Notes: a model not told the origin generated them from the sequence alone. A stretch of DNA of 64,000 nucleotides from CAVRQM01 sp964250775 (GCA_964250775.1 CAXUHK010000001.1:1-64000), one strand, 5' to 3'. Positions 47,927 through 57,275 are shown, numbered from the stretch's first letter. Numbers and translations are program-made.

Positions 47927-50272
47927 TCAATCAACCCCTTCCGGCTTGTCATTGTAAATCTCGTAATACGTGATAGGCCGCTGCTTGCTCGGCGATTTTT
48001 CGTGGATTTTCACGACCTGATTGCTTTCAATTAGCATTTGCAGAGCGTCATCCCGCTCCGCCGGTTTCATCGTCTGCACCTTTTTCGACAGCTCCGAAAG
48101 CGTGACCCGTCCGCCGCTATCCGCGATGATGCCCAGCACCTTCTTGGTGCGCGCTTGGACCGGCGTGTCACTCGCCTTGCGCTCGGCCTCCACCAGCATC
48201 GTGTCGATGCAGTGCTGCACCAAGTCGCGCGCCCACTCGAAGTCTGCCATCTCGATCACCGGGCGAGCCGGGCAGCGCGACACCGCTGCGATAAGCGCGA
48301 CCTTAATCGTGTGCTCAAGCTGGCGGGCGAACACTGCCGTCGAATACTCGCCCTGGTGGCTGCGCAAAACGGCGGTGATCTCGCAGTCGAAAGCGCGGAT
48401 GGCGTTCGCTACGCCGATCCCGTAGGGCACGGGGTAGGCTTTCATCTCTGTGGTGGCGGAGAACAGCTCGGCCAGATCGCCGCCGTAGTCGTGCCTTTCC
48501 GCACCGCGCGCTATAGCCTGAAGCGTTGCCACCATGTCGAGAGGCGCGGCCACGTCATCGGGCATGGGGTTGGTGTCGGGATAGTGAACATCAGTTACGA
48601 ACACGAGAAACCGTGCCAAGCTGCCGTCCGACATAGCTCCGCCTTCGACCGCTTTCCAGAGCGGGCCGGGAACGGTGGTGCCCCAAATGCAAGCGTTCGG
48701 CTGGCGAATGTCCACGCGCGGGCGGCCTCCCGACGCCGACTGGTTGGCGTATTCAGCCCCGATCAGCGTCTCGCCCGCACTGGTAAACAGTTTCGTCATC
48801 ATGGTCAGCACGCCGGCCATCCGCTCCGAAACGTGCTCGCCGGTCATGGTCGCCAAAAACTTGCCGAACTCATCGATTTGGTAGACCCGAGCTGGGTGCA
48901 TTTCGAGCGAGGTCAGCAAGCCAGGCGCGGACGGCAATCCCTCGCCGCCAACCCATTTGTCGAGACCGGCCGCAAAAAGCAGCTCCTTGGCGCACCGCCG
49001 CGCGTTGTCTTTGCCGCCGCCGCTGTCTGCTACGCCGATCCCAAAAAAGTTGGTCCGCAGACCGGATGGGCTTTTGTAGCACCTTCCCGCCACCGCTCCC
49101 AACAAAGCGAGCGCCGCTCCCACTGCCAGAAACGGCTGCGGGCTTTTTGCGGTGCGATCGGCAAAGCGCACAAAGTCGCCAAGGAAGCCGGTTTGCGGGA
49201 TCAAGTGCGCCGGGACGTAGTAGCCGGGCATCGAACGCGGAGCGGCGTCAGGTTCAATCGTGGCGGCTTCGCGGGGCATGTTGGCGATGCGTTCAAGGAA
49301 CGCCGCCGCCGGGTGTGGTTCGCCTGCCATCTCGGCGTCAGTGCCGTTCAACACCAAATCACGCGCCGGCCGCCAGCCCTGTTGCTCGGCCAGCCAGTAG
49401 ATCGTCCCGGCCCCCATGCTGCGCGGGCGCAAGGTGGCCCACAGCTCGCGCGTGCGGGCCGGATCGTTCTTGGTTGACCATGCCGACCAATCCTCGAACA
49501 GAGAAAGGCCAGCATCGCCCAGCGCGCCCTTGAGGCCCATGCCGACGCGAAACCAGTCATCCCAATGCAAATCGGCGTTCGGGATATGGTTCAAGGCCGA
49601 CTGAATTGCCTCCATGGTGCCGCGCGGATCGGACGGGCCTCGCCATGCCGACTGCTCCAGGGAGGCTGTCAGGGACGCCTGGCGCTGGTCATCCGGTAGC
49701 ATCTCCCACGCGGCCTGTAAAAACGCCGCCACGCCCTCTTGTGTGACCATGGGCAGGCTGGTGATGTCTGTGTTGGCCGGGTGGCTGTCAGGCCAATCGT
49801 AGGGCCTCTGTGTAGTCGGGTGTATGGCAGCGGCCACAAACTGCTGCCCATGGCACAAGGCCTCGATCGGGTGACGCTTGACGCCAGGGAACGGCCGATC
49901 AGTGCGATAGACCAGCAGCGCTTTGGGTGCGAGGCCGATGCGAATGAGCGGCGTGTCGCCAAGCATCCGAAGTGCTAAGTTGCGCAGACGGATGGACAGT
50001 TCCGGGTCGAGCACGTCGATGTCGATGCCGCAGACGTTGCCGCACGCGATGCCGATGCCGGCTCCGATCCACTTCTTCCACTGCATCAGCTCAAACGGCT
50101 TGGCTTCCCGGTCACAGTAGCGTTGCCATTCCGGCAAGTCCTGCCATTCGTCGAATTGGCAACGCTGCGGCTTCTTGGTGCCAGGTCCGATTGGCAAGAT
50201 GTGATAGCCGGCCGATAGCATCGCGTCCGCGTGGCGCTCCATGAAGCCGACTGACACTGAGCTATTCTCCAT
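47927..50272 (-). CDS. Bifunctional prim-pol / PriCT-2 / DUF3987-like helicase
   Basis: 781 residues from ATG 50272. Prim-pol N-terminus: ILPIGPGTKKP, GIGIACGNVCGIDIDVLDPE (acidic pair about 83-85), AAIHPTT (about 148-154). PriCT-2 domain about 215-300 (WDDWFRVGMGLKGALGDAGL). Then a DUF3987-like ATPase with the P-loop variant GIGVADSGGGKDNARR (about 411-426) and ARVYQIDEFGKFLA (Walker-B-like). C-terminal winged helix (GRVTLSELSKKVQTM). Initiates and primes phage DNA replication. Overlaps the preceding gene by 11 bp. Confidence 0.82.
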   Translation of the reverse strand: MENSSVSVGFMERHADAMLSAGYHILPIGPGTKKPQRCQFDEWQDLPEWQRYCDREAKPFELMQWKKWIGAGIGIACGNVCGIDIDVLDPELSIRLRNLALRMLGDTPLIRIGLAPKALLVYRTDRPFPGVKRHPIEALCHGQQFVAAAIHPTTQRPYDWPDSHPANTDITSLPMVTQEGVAAFLQAAWEMLPDDQRQASLTASLEQSAWRGPSDPRGTMEAIQSALNHIPNADLHWDDWFRVGMGLKGALGDAGLSLFEDWSAWSTKNDPARTRELWATLRPRSMGAGTIYWLAEQQGWRPARDLVLNGTDAEMAGEPHPAAAFLERIANMPREAATIEPDAAPRSMPGYYVPAHLIPQTGFLGDFVRFADRTAKSPQPFLAVGAALALLGAVAGRCYKSPSGLRTNFFGIGVADSGGGKDNARRCAKELLFAAGLDKWVGGEGLPSAPGLLTSLEMHPARVYQIDEFGKFLATMTGEHVSERMAGVLTMMTKLFTSAGETLIGAEYANQSASGGRPRVDIRQPNACIWGTTVPGPLWKAVEGGAMSDGSLARFLVFVTDVHYPDTNPMPDDVAAPLDMVATLQAIARGAERHDYGGDLAELFSATTEMKAYPVPYGIGVANAIRAFDCEITAVLRSHQGEYSTAVFARQLEHTIKVALIAAVSRCPARPVIEMADFEWARDLVQHCIDTMLVEAERKASDTPVQARTKKVLGIIADSGGRVTLSELSKKVQTMKPAERDDALQMLIESNQVVKIHEKSPSKQRPITYYEIYNDKPEGVD

Positions 50273-50646
50273 CGTTGGCCGGGAGGTCGGAAGATGAAGC
50301 GATTGCATAGAGATATCCACGCACGACGGTTTCGATGAAGCTATCCCACTGTTCGGTCGTGAGCTGACCCACGTCGGTCTTGCGCAGCTTGCCGAGATAC
50401 GCGCCCCCGGCCCCCCCCCCCCCCCCCGCCCCCCCCCCCCCCCCGGGGGGGGGGCGCGGAGTAGGGGGGGGGGCCCCCNNNNNNNNNNGGCTTGGGCAGG
50501 TGGGCTTTTTCGGCGCCCGGGGCCCGGCCAGCTGGTTGCAGGGCTTCGGGGGGGCGGGGCGTCAGCTCGTATTCGGGCGTAGCGCCGGCCGGCATGGCGA
50601 CGGCTCCGGGCCACTCGGCGTAAATGGCGGAGAGGATAGAAGTCAC
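50262..50646 (-). CDS. Small replication-associated protein interrupted by assembly gap
   Basis: N-terminus: GTG 50646 overlapping the helicase stop (TSILSAIYAEWPGAVAMPAG, EYELTPRPPEALQPAG). C-terminus beyond the gap: AYLGKLRKTDVGQLTTEQWD, SFIETVVRGYLYAIASS, stop at 50262. The part between (about 50407-50488) is poly-C/G plus N and cannot be read. The C-terminal pattern (YL-KL----LT-EQW--F----V--Y) is like DUF6511-type phage proteins found between helicase and primase genes. Confidence 0.55.
50407..50488. other. Assembly gap with poly-C/G artefact
   Basis: 72 bases of almost pure C then G, followed by 10 N (50479-50488). Breaks the gene 50262-50646. Confidence 0.85.
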
Positions 50647-52304
50647 GCCGGCTCCATTTGCCGCGCAAAGCGGACGGCGCATATCTCGGTAAACTTCCCA
50701 TTTGGCTTGATTTGGATTGAGGTCACAGTTGGGAGTTCGTGCTTGCGTTCCAGTGCCTCCGCCACGGTCGCGGGCGTGTCCCCCACCACACGACGCCGCC
50801 ACCACTGCTCGGCTTTGACGCGAGGATAACTGCCGCGCGGGTGTTCCAGGCACACCCATTCGGGGAAGAACTGAAAACCGCAGCGGTATGTCACCTTCAT
50901 TGTTGGCGGCTTTTCCGGGTCCCGGTGGTGCAGGGAGTAATCGACGCTTGCCACGTCAACCCATTCGGGCTTGATCTGCGTTGAAAGCACGGGCGCGACC
51001 GCAGCCACGGCCTCGATTTTTGGCTTTGGCTCGGGAAAGGCGTAGGAACAATGCGGGCAGAACCGCACAGACGTATGCAGGATTGTTTCGCAGTCCGGGC
51101 AAGTTTTGGTCGGTGCCAACCCGCCGCCTCCTACATCAACACGACCGTCGATCAGGTCTAGCGGTCCCATGCGCTGTGTGTTCCCGGCGAAATCGAGCAC
51201 CAGGCAATCACGCTTCGCGCCGCCCGCAATGGCGCATAGCCGCCCCTCGTTGGTATCCAGGTCGAAGCCGGGCGCGTAGACGGGGCGCGTGCCGCGGCCG
51301 AGCATCTGCACGAACAGGCCCTTGCTCTTGGTCGGGCGCAGCATCGCAATTAGATCGGTCGCGGGCGCGTCGAAACCGGTAGTCAAGCAGTTCGCGTTGG
51401 TGATGCAGCGCAGCGACCCGGTTTTGAACGCCTTCAGGATGGCGTCACGCTCGCCGCTCGGTGTGTCGCCGGTCACTGTCTCGCATGTGATGCCATACCC
51501 GCGCAGCGCGTCGCGGACGTGCCGCGCGTGCTTCACCCCGGCGCAGAACGCCAACCAGGATCGGCGATCGGCCCCCCGCGCCACGATTTCCCGCACGGCG
51601 GCGCCCGTGATTTCCGCCACGTCAACGGCGGCTTCTAGCTCGCCTGCGATGAACTCGCCGCTGCGCGTGCCGACGCCGGTTGTGTCGAGCGTGGTGTGTG
51701 TGGCCTTTGGCACGATCGGCGCGAGATACCCTTGCGCCAGCATGTCCAAGATTGGAACCTCATAGGCGATGTCGGTAAACAGCGCACCATCGCCTTCGTG
51801 CAGAAGGCCGGTGTCCATCCGGTATGGCGTCGCCGTTAATCCGCAGACTTTGAGGTTCTGATTGATCTGCAACAAATCGCCGATCAGCTTGCGATACATG
51901 CCGCCGTCGTTTTTGCTCAGAAGGTGCGCCTCGTCGATTAGCACCAGGTCGACGCGTTGCAATTGGAATGCCCGCTTGTAAATCGACTGGATACCGGCGA
52001 ACAGGACTTGCGCGCCGATGTCCCGTTTGCCCAGCCCGGCGGAATAGATACCGAGCGGCGCTTTCGGCCAAATTCGCAGCATGGTTGCGGCATTTTGTGC
52101 GATCAGCTCCCTGGAATGAGTAAGCATTAACACGCGGATGGAGAAAAAGCCCTCGAATGCCTGTTGCACGATGGAGGATAGCACCACGCTTTTGCCAGTG
52201 CCGGTTGGCATAACTATGAGCGGGTGCCCGTTGTTGCCGGCTCCGAAGTAATCGAACATGGCTTGGACTGCAGCGGCTTGGTAGGGGCGGAGGATGGTGG
52301 TCAT
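50643..52304 (-). CDS. DEAH-box superfamily 2 helicase
   Basis: 553 residues from ATG 52304. RPYQAAAVQAMFDYF, Walker A MPTGTGKSV (32-40), LTHSRELI, VLIDEAHLL (DEAH 124-127), LTATPYR (motif III), ITNANCLTTGFDAPATD (V), QMLGRGTRP (VI), then a zinc-ribbon CPDC...CPHC near residue 400 and a C-terminal domain. Complete phage replication helicase. Confidence 0.88.
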   Translation of the reverse strand: MTTILRPYQAAAVQAMFDYFGAGNNGHPLIVMPTGTGKSVVLSSIVQQAFEGFFSIRVLMLTHSRELIAQNAATMLRIWPKAPLGIYSAGLGKRDIGAQVLFAGIQSIYKRAFQLQRVDLVLIDEAHLLSKNDGGMYRKLIGDLLQINQNLKVCGLTATPYRMDTGLLHEGDGALFTDIAYEVPILDMLAQGYLAPIVPKATHTTLDTTGVGTRSGEFIAGELEAAVDVAEITGAAVREIVARGADRRSWLAFCAGVKHARHVRDALRGYGITCETVTGDTPSGERDAILKAFKTGSLRCITNANCLTTGFDAPATDLIAMLRPTKSKGLFVQMLGRGTRPVYAPGFDLDTNEGRLCAIAGGAKRDCLVLDFAGNTQRMGPLDLIDGRVDVGGGGLAPTKTCPDCETILHTSVRFCPHCSYAFPEPKPKIEAVAAVAPVLSTQIKPEWVDVASVDYSLHHRDPEKPPTMKVTYRCGFQFFPEWVCLEHPRGSYPRVKAEQWWRRRVVGDTPATVAEALERKHELPTVTSIQIKPNGKFTEICAVRFARQMEPA

Positions 52305-53314
52305 GGCATGGTTTCCATCAGTGCAGCGATGGCTTCGGCCGCGAGCGGCGGGACGATTGCATTCCCAAATCCGCGCCATTTAGCCACTCGGGAGGGTATC
52401 CCATGAGCCAGCAGGAATGTGCCGGGTTGGGTGCGCCGCGTCCGGCCGTCGTGGCAGGCGAGCCATTCGTGGTTGTGCCAGAAGCCCCGTGCATGAGGCC
52501 GTTCAATAATGGCTCGTTGCTCCGCGCGCCCGAGCGCGTTTTGCGTCCACCCATCACGTCCGCCACGGTCGGCGTCGGCCATGCCGCCGCCACCATGATT
52601 TCGTTCAGTGGGCGCGCATTGCGCTGCATCGTCGCTTCGCTCGCCTGCCCGGAACTCCAGTCCCGCGCCGTAGGCGTCGGCCAGGACGAAAGGGCCATTG
52701 TATTGCCCAAGGTCAGCCCGAACCCGTTCCCGTTCTTTCGTGTTTCCTTGCATTTTTGCCGACGCGCCAGCAAACGCTCCGCGTCGCTGTGCGTGAAATC
52801 CTCCCGTGTCGGGGCCGGCCACGGCGCACCAGTAAAGCCGGCTTCGGATGTGCGGCGCGTCGACGGCGCAAGCCGGGATATCGACCGCCCGGCTGGCGTA
52901 GCCTTCGCCCTCCAGGTCAGACTGAACTCCGTCGAACCAACCGTAGCCAGCCGCTCCCGCAACCTGCTCTCCCACGACGACAGCGGGCCGGCGGGCACGG
53001 ACGAGGCGAAGCATGTCGGGCCACAGGTGCCGAGCGTCGTCGGCGCCACGTCGCCGGCCGGCGACGCTGAACGGCTGACAGGGGCAGGAACCGGTCCAGA
53101 TGGGCCGATCTTCCGGCCATCCGGCAAGATGCAGGGCGCGTGACCATCCACCAATGCCGGCGAAGAAATGGCATTGGGCGAAGCCGGCAAGATCGGCTGG
53201 CCGCACGTCGACGATGGATCGCTCGTCAACAAGTCCATCGGGAATAAGCTCGGCTGCGACCAGGTTGCGGAGCCATCGCGCTGCATTTTTGTCAACTTCG
53301 TTATAGTAATTCAT
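52301..53314 (-). CDS. DNA (cytosine-5) methyltransferase
   Basis: 337 residues. Motif I FFAGIGGWSRAL (50-61), motif IV GSCPCQPFSVAG (75-86, catalytic Cys79), motif VI VVGEQVAG, motif VIII HIRSRLYWCAVA, and motif X RGFGNAIVPPLAAEAIAAL. The target-recognition stretch (about 175-290) is unusual, rich in Asp/Ala/Gly (MADADRGGRDG). Transfers methyl to C5 of cytosine; could protect phage DNA from restriction. A 325-codon ORF overlaps it in the +1 frame. Confidence 0.88.
   Translation of the reverse strand: MNYYNEVDKNAARWLRNLVAAELIPDGLVDERSIVDVRPADLAGFAQCHFFAGIGGWSRALHLAGWPEDRPIWTGSCPCQPFSVAGRRRGADDARHLWPDMLRLVRARRPAVVVGEQVAGAAGYGWFDGVQSDLEGEGYASRAVDIPACAVDAPHIRSRLYWCAVAGPDTGGFHAQRRGAFAGASAKMQGNTKERERVRADLGQYNGPFVLADAYGAGLEFRAGERSDDAAQCAPTERNHGGGGMADADRGGRDGWTQNALGRAEQRAIIERPHARGFWHNHEWLACHDGRTRRTQPGTFLLAHGIPSRVAKWRGFGNAIVPPLAAEAIAALMETMP
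52318..53295 (-). CDS. Long overlapping ORF nested in the C5 methyltransferase gene
   Basis: 325 codons without a stop, same strand, +1 frame, wholly inside the methyltransferase gene; TTG 53295 or ATG 53286. Reads SQPSLFPMDLLTSDPSS, FSLTWRAKATPAGRSISRLA, AAWPTPTVADVMGGRK with an earlier SWPTPTARDWSSGQA, and SCWLMGYPPEWLN ... SSRRSRPKP. These look like a group of phage proteins with WPTPTARDW and LMGYPPEW motifs that occur with C5 methylases. May be a true overprinted gene or only the shadow of a conserved gene in high-GC DNA. Confidence 0.4.
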   Translation of the reverse strand: MTKMQRDGSATWSQPSLFPMDLLTSDPSSTCGQPILPASPNAISSPALVDGHAPCILPDGRKIGPSGPVPAPVSRSASPAGDVAPTTLGTCGPTCFASSVPAGPLSSWESRLRERLATVGSTEFSLTWRAKATPAGRSISRLAPSTRRTSEAGFTGAPWPAPTREDFTHSDAERLLARRQKCKETRKNGNGFGLTLGNTMALSSWPTPTARDWSSGQASEATMQRNARPLNEIMVAAAWPTPTVADVMGGRKTRSGARSNEPLLNGLMHGASGTTTNGSPATTAGRGAPNPAHSCWLMGYPPEWLNGADLGMQSSRRSRPKPSLH

Positions 53315-53484
53315 GTTGGCACGGCGGCACGCTCAGCAGCCGCGGCCCTTGCCGCCCGCTCGGCGCGCGTCTCGCCGTTGTTGTCGGTGATTTTGGGCAG
53401 CGTCCACGCGCGGCGCCGCTCACGATAGGCGGCCTGTTTCTCGCATTCGGGCGCGGGCGGCGTCAGGGATCGGGGCGAGCTCAT
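53311..53484 (-). CDS. 57-residue basic hypothetical protein
   Basis: ATG 53484 to TGA 53311: PECEKQAAYRERRRAWTLPK, ETRAERAARAAAAERAA. 4-bp overlaps with both methyltransferase genes. Helical, basic; unknown. Confidence 0.55.
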   Translation of the reverse strand: MSSPRSLTPPAPECEKQAAYRERRRAWTLPKITDNNGETRAERAARAAAAERAAVPT

Positions 53485-54371
53485 GCCGGGCTCGCGTCGA
53501 ACAAGTCAACCGCTGTCGCTTCGGCCGATGCCAGGTTCTTTGCGGATACCCGGAAGTAGCTGTTCTTCAATTCAACCCCAACGAACCGACGCTTAAGCCG
53601 CAGCGACACGACGCCCTCGCTGCCAATCCCCATGAACGGCGACAGCACCACGTCCCCTGGATTGCTCCACATCGTCACGCACCGCTCGATCAAATCCAAC
53701 TGCAAAGGGCAGACATGCCGCTCGTCAGGCGCTTCGCGGGCCAACTGCACGTTCAAAGTGTTGGTCTGCCGAATATCCATCCACACCGGTGACGCCCATT
53801 GCTGCCACTGCGAAACCGGGAACTTGCCCTCGTCTTGCCCTACAGGTTCGGCATTCTCTCCAGGCGCGCGGAACACAAGCAGGTAATCAGCCATTCCCTG
53901 CCGGCTGCGCGTGCTGTCCTTCTTCAGTTGCTTATAAAGCAGCCCAAGCGGCTTCGTGCGCGTCATCTCGACCACGGGGCATTTCCAGATGGTCACACGA
54001 GAATGCAGTATCCACCCGGCCGCTTGGTGTGCTCGAATGATGTCTCCCGATAAATCCTTGATTCCGATGACGCCATCCTTCCACTTGGTCAAAGGAAGAT
54101 CGGAACAATGCACGGCGGACAACCGGCCTGGTTTGGTGAGCCTAGTCATTTCCGCGAGGATGTAGCCATAGTGTTGCAAGAACTCCGCATCATTCGCGCT
54201 GTTCCCGATGTCGGCTTCCGAGTCTGAATACGTGAACAAGTTGCTAAACGGTGGAGAGTAAACCGAGAAACCGACAGAACCAGTCGGCAATTGCGGCAGA
54301 ACCGAACAGCTATCGCCGTGATACGCGACATAGCCGTTACCGTGCGTTTCATTGAGACAGAGAACGCTCAT
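53481..54371 (-). CDS. DNA methyltransferase, beta class (N4-C or N6-A)
   Basis: 296 residues from ATG 54371 (ATGA overlap). Motif IV FSVYSPPFSNLFTYSDSE precedes motif I DVVLSPFMGIGSEGVVSLRL, the order of beta-class enzymes. SPPF favours N4-cytosine or N6-adenine in this class; specificity cannot be read. RFVGVELKNSYF is the usual end. With the C5 enzyme it suggests a two-part anti-restriction set. Confidence 0.85.
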   Translation of the reverse strand: MSVLCLNETHGNGYVAYHGDSCSVLPQLPTGSVGFSVYSPPFSNLFTYSDSEADIGNSANDAEFLQHYGYILAEMTRLTKPGRLSAVHCSDLPLTKWKDGVIGIKDLSGDIIRAHQAAGWILHSRVTIWKCPVVEMTRTKPLGLLYKQLKKDSTRSRQGMADYLLVFRAPGENAEPVGQDEGKFPVSQWQQWASPVWMDIRQTNTLNVQLAREAPDERHVCPLQLDLIERCVTMWSNPGDVVLSPFMGIGSEGVVSLRLKRRFVGVELKNSYFRVSAKNLASAEATAVDLFDASPA

Positions 54372-55732
54372 TGCACCATCCATGCCGGCACCTGGCCGTT
54401 GTGTTGCGGGTTGTATGGGACGCGGACTTCGCTCGATTGGGCGTTGGCCCGCAACGTGGCCGCGCGCATCGCGGCCTTCATTTCAGCATGGCCTTCCGCC
54501 TTGGCGTCGATGACGCGGCCGATTTGATCCTCGCCTTCCGCCACCATAAGATGCACGCGAACCGGATGCTTTTGCCCAAATCGCCAACACCGCCGAACTG
54601 CCTGGTAGAACTCCTCATAGGAAAATGACCTACCGACAAAGATCATCTGCGCGCAAAACTGAAAATTCATGCCATATCCAAGCGCCGCAGGTTTCCCGAT
54701 CAAGACGCGGATGCTGCCGTCGACAAAGCCAGCTATTGCCCGCTCCTTGGCTTCTGCGGTCATTCTGCCACGGACCTCAGCCGCTTTAGGTATTGCCGCC
54801 CGAAGCGCGTCGGCTTCCGCATCGAGGTCGCACCAAATCAGCCAAGGCTTATCGTCAGCCAGCACCAGTTTCGCCGCTGACTGGGCGCGCGCAGCAGCGG
54901 TTTTTCGCTTGACGGCGTGCATGGAAGTGGCCGAAACGCCATCGGCGAACAGCATTCCGGCGGCCGGTCTCGTGTCTCCTTCGACCCGATGGCGATGGAT
55001 CGTCATGGGCGGCAAAATGTGACGCGAGCCGTCGAACCCAAGATCTTCCGGGCTTTCGGCCATGATTGCCCATGACGCGCACCAGTCCCAAAATGGCCGC
55101 ACGGCATGGCCCTTTAACCGCCAAACTCCAGTGTCAGCCGTGTCGTTTTTGAACCAGCGCAGCAGCATTTCGTGGTGTGCCATGACGCCAAGGAACTCGG
55201 CATGAGTGCCGATTTCGGTGTGATCGTTCGGCGCGGGCGTGGCGGTAGCGGCAAGGCGGTATGGCGTGGCGGCGAACGCTTCGATCAACGCGCGGGTCGT
55301 TTTTCCGGCGAATGATTTCAGCACGCTGCTTTCGTCGAGCACGACACACCCGAACGCCGCTGCATTCAGCCTTCCGAGCCGGTCATAGTTGCATATGTTG
55401 ATGCCGGGCAAAATATCGGACTGCTCGCGCACCACGCGGGCGAGATAGCCAAACCGCGCGGCCTCCTGTTCGATTTGCCGCGCCACTGCAAGCGGCGTCA
55501 AGATCAATGACGGGCGTCCAGTTTCGGTGGCACATTGATCCGCAAATTCAAGTTCGCAAATTGTCTTGCCCAAGCCAGTGTCCAAAAACATCGCGGCCCG
55601 GCCGCGTTTAATCGCAAACCGTGTGGCAGCAGCCTGGTAATCGAACATATGCTTTGGCATCACTAGCGGTTCAAAGCCAAACGACTGCGGCGATGGGGCC
55701 TTGCTCGCAAGGAATGCTTTATATCCTACCAT
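54368..55732 (-). CDS. SNF2-type helicase
   Basis: 454 residues from ATG 55732 (TTG 55741 gives a TTGA overlap as an alternative). FDYQAAATRFAIKRGRAAMF LDTGLGKTICEL (Walker A), FGCVVLDESSVLKSF (motif II, DESS), LAATATPAPND (III), FVGRSFSYEEFYQAVRRCWR FGQ (V-VI) match phage SNF2/DEAD helicases. Replication or recombination role. Confidence 0.85.
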   Translation of the reverse strand: MVGYKAFLASKAPSPQSFGFEPLVMPKHMFDYQAAATRFAIKRGRAAMFLDTGLGKTICELEFADQCATETGRPSLILTPLAVARQIEQEAARFGYLARVVREQSDILPGINICNYDRLGRLNAAAFGCVVLDESSVLKSFAGKTTRALIEAFAATPYRLAATATPAPNDHTEIGTHAEFLGVMAHHEMLLRWFKNDTADTGVWRLKGHAVRPFWDWCASWAIMAESPEDLGFDGSRHILPPMTIHRHRVEGDTRPAAGMLFADGVSATSMHAVKRKTAAARAQSAAKLVLADDKPWLIWCDLDAEADALRAAIPKAAEVRGRMTAEAKERAIAGFVDGSIRVLIGKPAALGYGMNFQFCAQMIFVGRSFSYEEFYQAVRRCWRFGQKHPVRVHLMVAEGEDQIGRVIDAKAEGHAEMKAAMRAATLRANAQSSEVRVPYNPQHNGQVPAWMVQ

Positions 55733-55737
55733 GTCGA

Positions 55738-56673
55738 TCAAAACGGTATTCCTTGATTGCGCCACGTAAAGCCATCGCGCATGATGTATTCAACCCAGTC
55801 ATCGCCGCTGTCGCTTTGCGTTCCAGGAACCAGCGATGGAATATAAAGGTGTTCTAGGCACCCAGCTTCCTGTTCCGCTCGCGTCAATTGCTTGTCATGC
55901 TTGCCGCAGTGCCATGCGCCGCCGTCCGTAGGAGTGCTGAACAGGCAAGAACGGCAATGCAGCTCCGGAACGGTATCCCCCCAGCATTGCTCGTGGTGGG
56001 CGCAAAACTTGCACTCAAACCATGACGGATCGCTGCTGATGCGCGCGGACGGCTCCTTGGCGGCGATGATGCGATGCGCCTTTGCCAGCAACCGCGCGCC
56101 CGCAACCGGATCGTATTCAATACGCTCTTGGTAAAGCTCGTCTGTGTTTTTGTTTTTTGCCATGTAGAAGGCTCGTGTCAGGCCCCCAAGGTGCATATAG
56201 ACCTGCATTTGGGCCATGTGGTCAGGCTTTGACTTCTCGACGCCTTCGCTTTGCAGTTTTTTGAACGACTTCTCCGAATGCGTTTTGAACTCGCACAGAT
56301 GCCAGGTTTTCGGAGCTTCCGGGAAGCCAACCCCAACGCCATCGAAGCTGCCGCCGAAGTGGCCGGTTTCTTCGTCCCGGACGCTGAACTGCTTGCCCGT
56401 GGCCTCGTTTACTTCGAGCACGGTCACTCCGGCCGCGCGCAAATCCGACACGAAGCGGGCTTCCTCCATGTGCCCCGTCTGGAAAAGCCGTAGGAGCCTG
56501 CCAGTGTGCCGTGCGCGGGTTGCCCAGCGGTGGCTATACCACAACGCCCGCTCGCACGGACGGCCTATCAGGGAGGCTCCCAAGTGGTCGCGATAGCCGC
56601 TCTCTTGCGCCTGCTCATAGCTGGCGTATATCGCGTCAACCGTTGGCATGGGCGCACTCGGTATCGCGGCCAT
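55738..56673 (-). CDS. PD-(D/E)XK nuclease, Cas4/RecB-like, with Cys cluster
   Basis: 311 residues from ATG 56673. GASLIGRPCERALWYSHRWA, FGGSFDGVGVGF, HLCEFKTHSEKSFKKL (E-x-K core), MAQMQVYMHLGGL (QxxxY) are the nuclease motifs. Cysteines C-x2-C near 240 (FECKFCAHHEQCW) and RSCLF could hold an Fe-S or Zn site. Recombination exonuclease partner of the Sak4-like ATPase. Confidence 0.82.
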   Translation of the reverse strand: MAAIPSAPMPTVDAIYASYEQAQESGYRDHLGASLIGRPCERALWYSHRWATRARHTGRLLRLFQTGHMEEARFVSDLRAAGVTVLEVNEATGKQFSVRDEETGHFGGSFDGVGVGFPEAPKTWHLCEFKTHSEKSFKKLQSEGVEKSKPDHMAQMQVYMHLGGLTRAFYMAKNKNTDELYQERIEYDPVAGARLLAKAHRIIAAKEPSARISSDPSWFECKFCAHHEQCWGDTVPELHCRSCLFSTPTDGGAWHCGKHDKQLTRAEQEAGCLEHLYIPSLVPGTQSDSGDDWVEYIMRDGFTWRNQGIPF

Positions 56674-56750
56674 TGTCGGTTCCTTCAGACGATCGGAGGG
56701 AAGGGGCGCGCTGTCCATCTTCGCAGGCCCGGCAGCGCGCCCCGGCTTCG

Positions 56751-57275
56751 CTAGGCGCGGTTGGCCCACGGCATTGCCGCACGAACGGGAGCGGCAGTCT
56801 TGGCGACCACGGCAGCCGCCGGCACGCGGGCCGCTTGCTGCGCCACCTGGCGCTGCGCCCCGCCGGCCGGCTCGTAGCCGCCAACCTCGTTCTGCGCTTC
56901 ACGCTCGATGCCCTGCCGATCCGGCCCGGCCGGGCGCACCTTCAGCGTGACCAGCATCGGCTTCAGGTGGAGCTGTTCGCTGTCCGAAACCGTCATTTGG
57001 CCAGCCGCGCGGCAGATGGCGGACAGGTCGCGATGCGCGATCTCGGTCGCCTGCTGGTTCGGGTTGTCCAAGTTAAGATTGACGAAAAACTGCCGGTTGG
57101 CGAACTCGCCGTCGATGATGGCGAACGCCAGCGCAAGATACTGCCCGGTTCCGGCCTTGGTCGGGCGCATTTCGCTGGTCACGATCTGCGCCAGATACTT
57201 GCCCGCTGGGATGACGGTGCGAGGAGAGGACGGTTCAACGCTATTGGCATCAAACGCTTGTGTCAGCATAGCCAT
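56751..57275 (-). CDS. DUF669 family (ssDNA-binding-like) protein
   Basis: 174 residues. VIPAGKYLAQIVTSEMRPTK, GTGQYLALAFAIIDGEFANR, NLNLDNPNQQATEIAHRDLS AICRAAG are DUF669 hallmarks; an Ala/Gln-rich tail follows. DUF669 proteins accompany phage recombination ATPases and are thought to bind ssDNA. Confidence 0.82.
   Translation of the reverse strand: MAMLTQAFDANSVEPSSPRTVIPAGKYLAQIVTSEMRPTKAGTGQYLALAFAIIDGEFANRQFFVNLNLDNPNQQATEIAHRDLSAICRAAGQMTVSDSEQLHLKPMLVTLKVRPAGPDRQGIEREAQNEVGGYEPAGGAQRQVAQQAARVPAAAVVAKTAAPVRAAMPWANRA

Noticed and set aside
50273..50701. N-terminal extension of the primase ORF through the gap
   Set aside because: Runs through poly-C/G and N; the true start is ATG 50272 overlapping the stop of the gene upstream.
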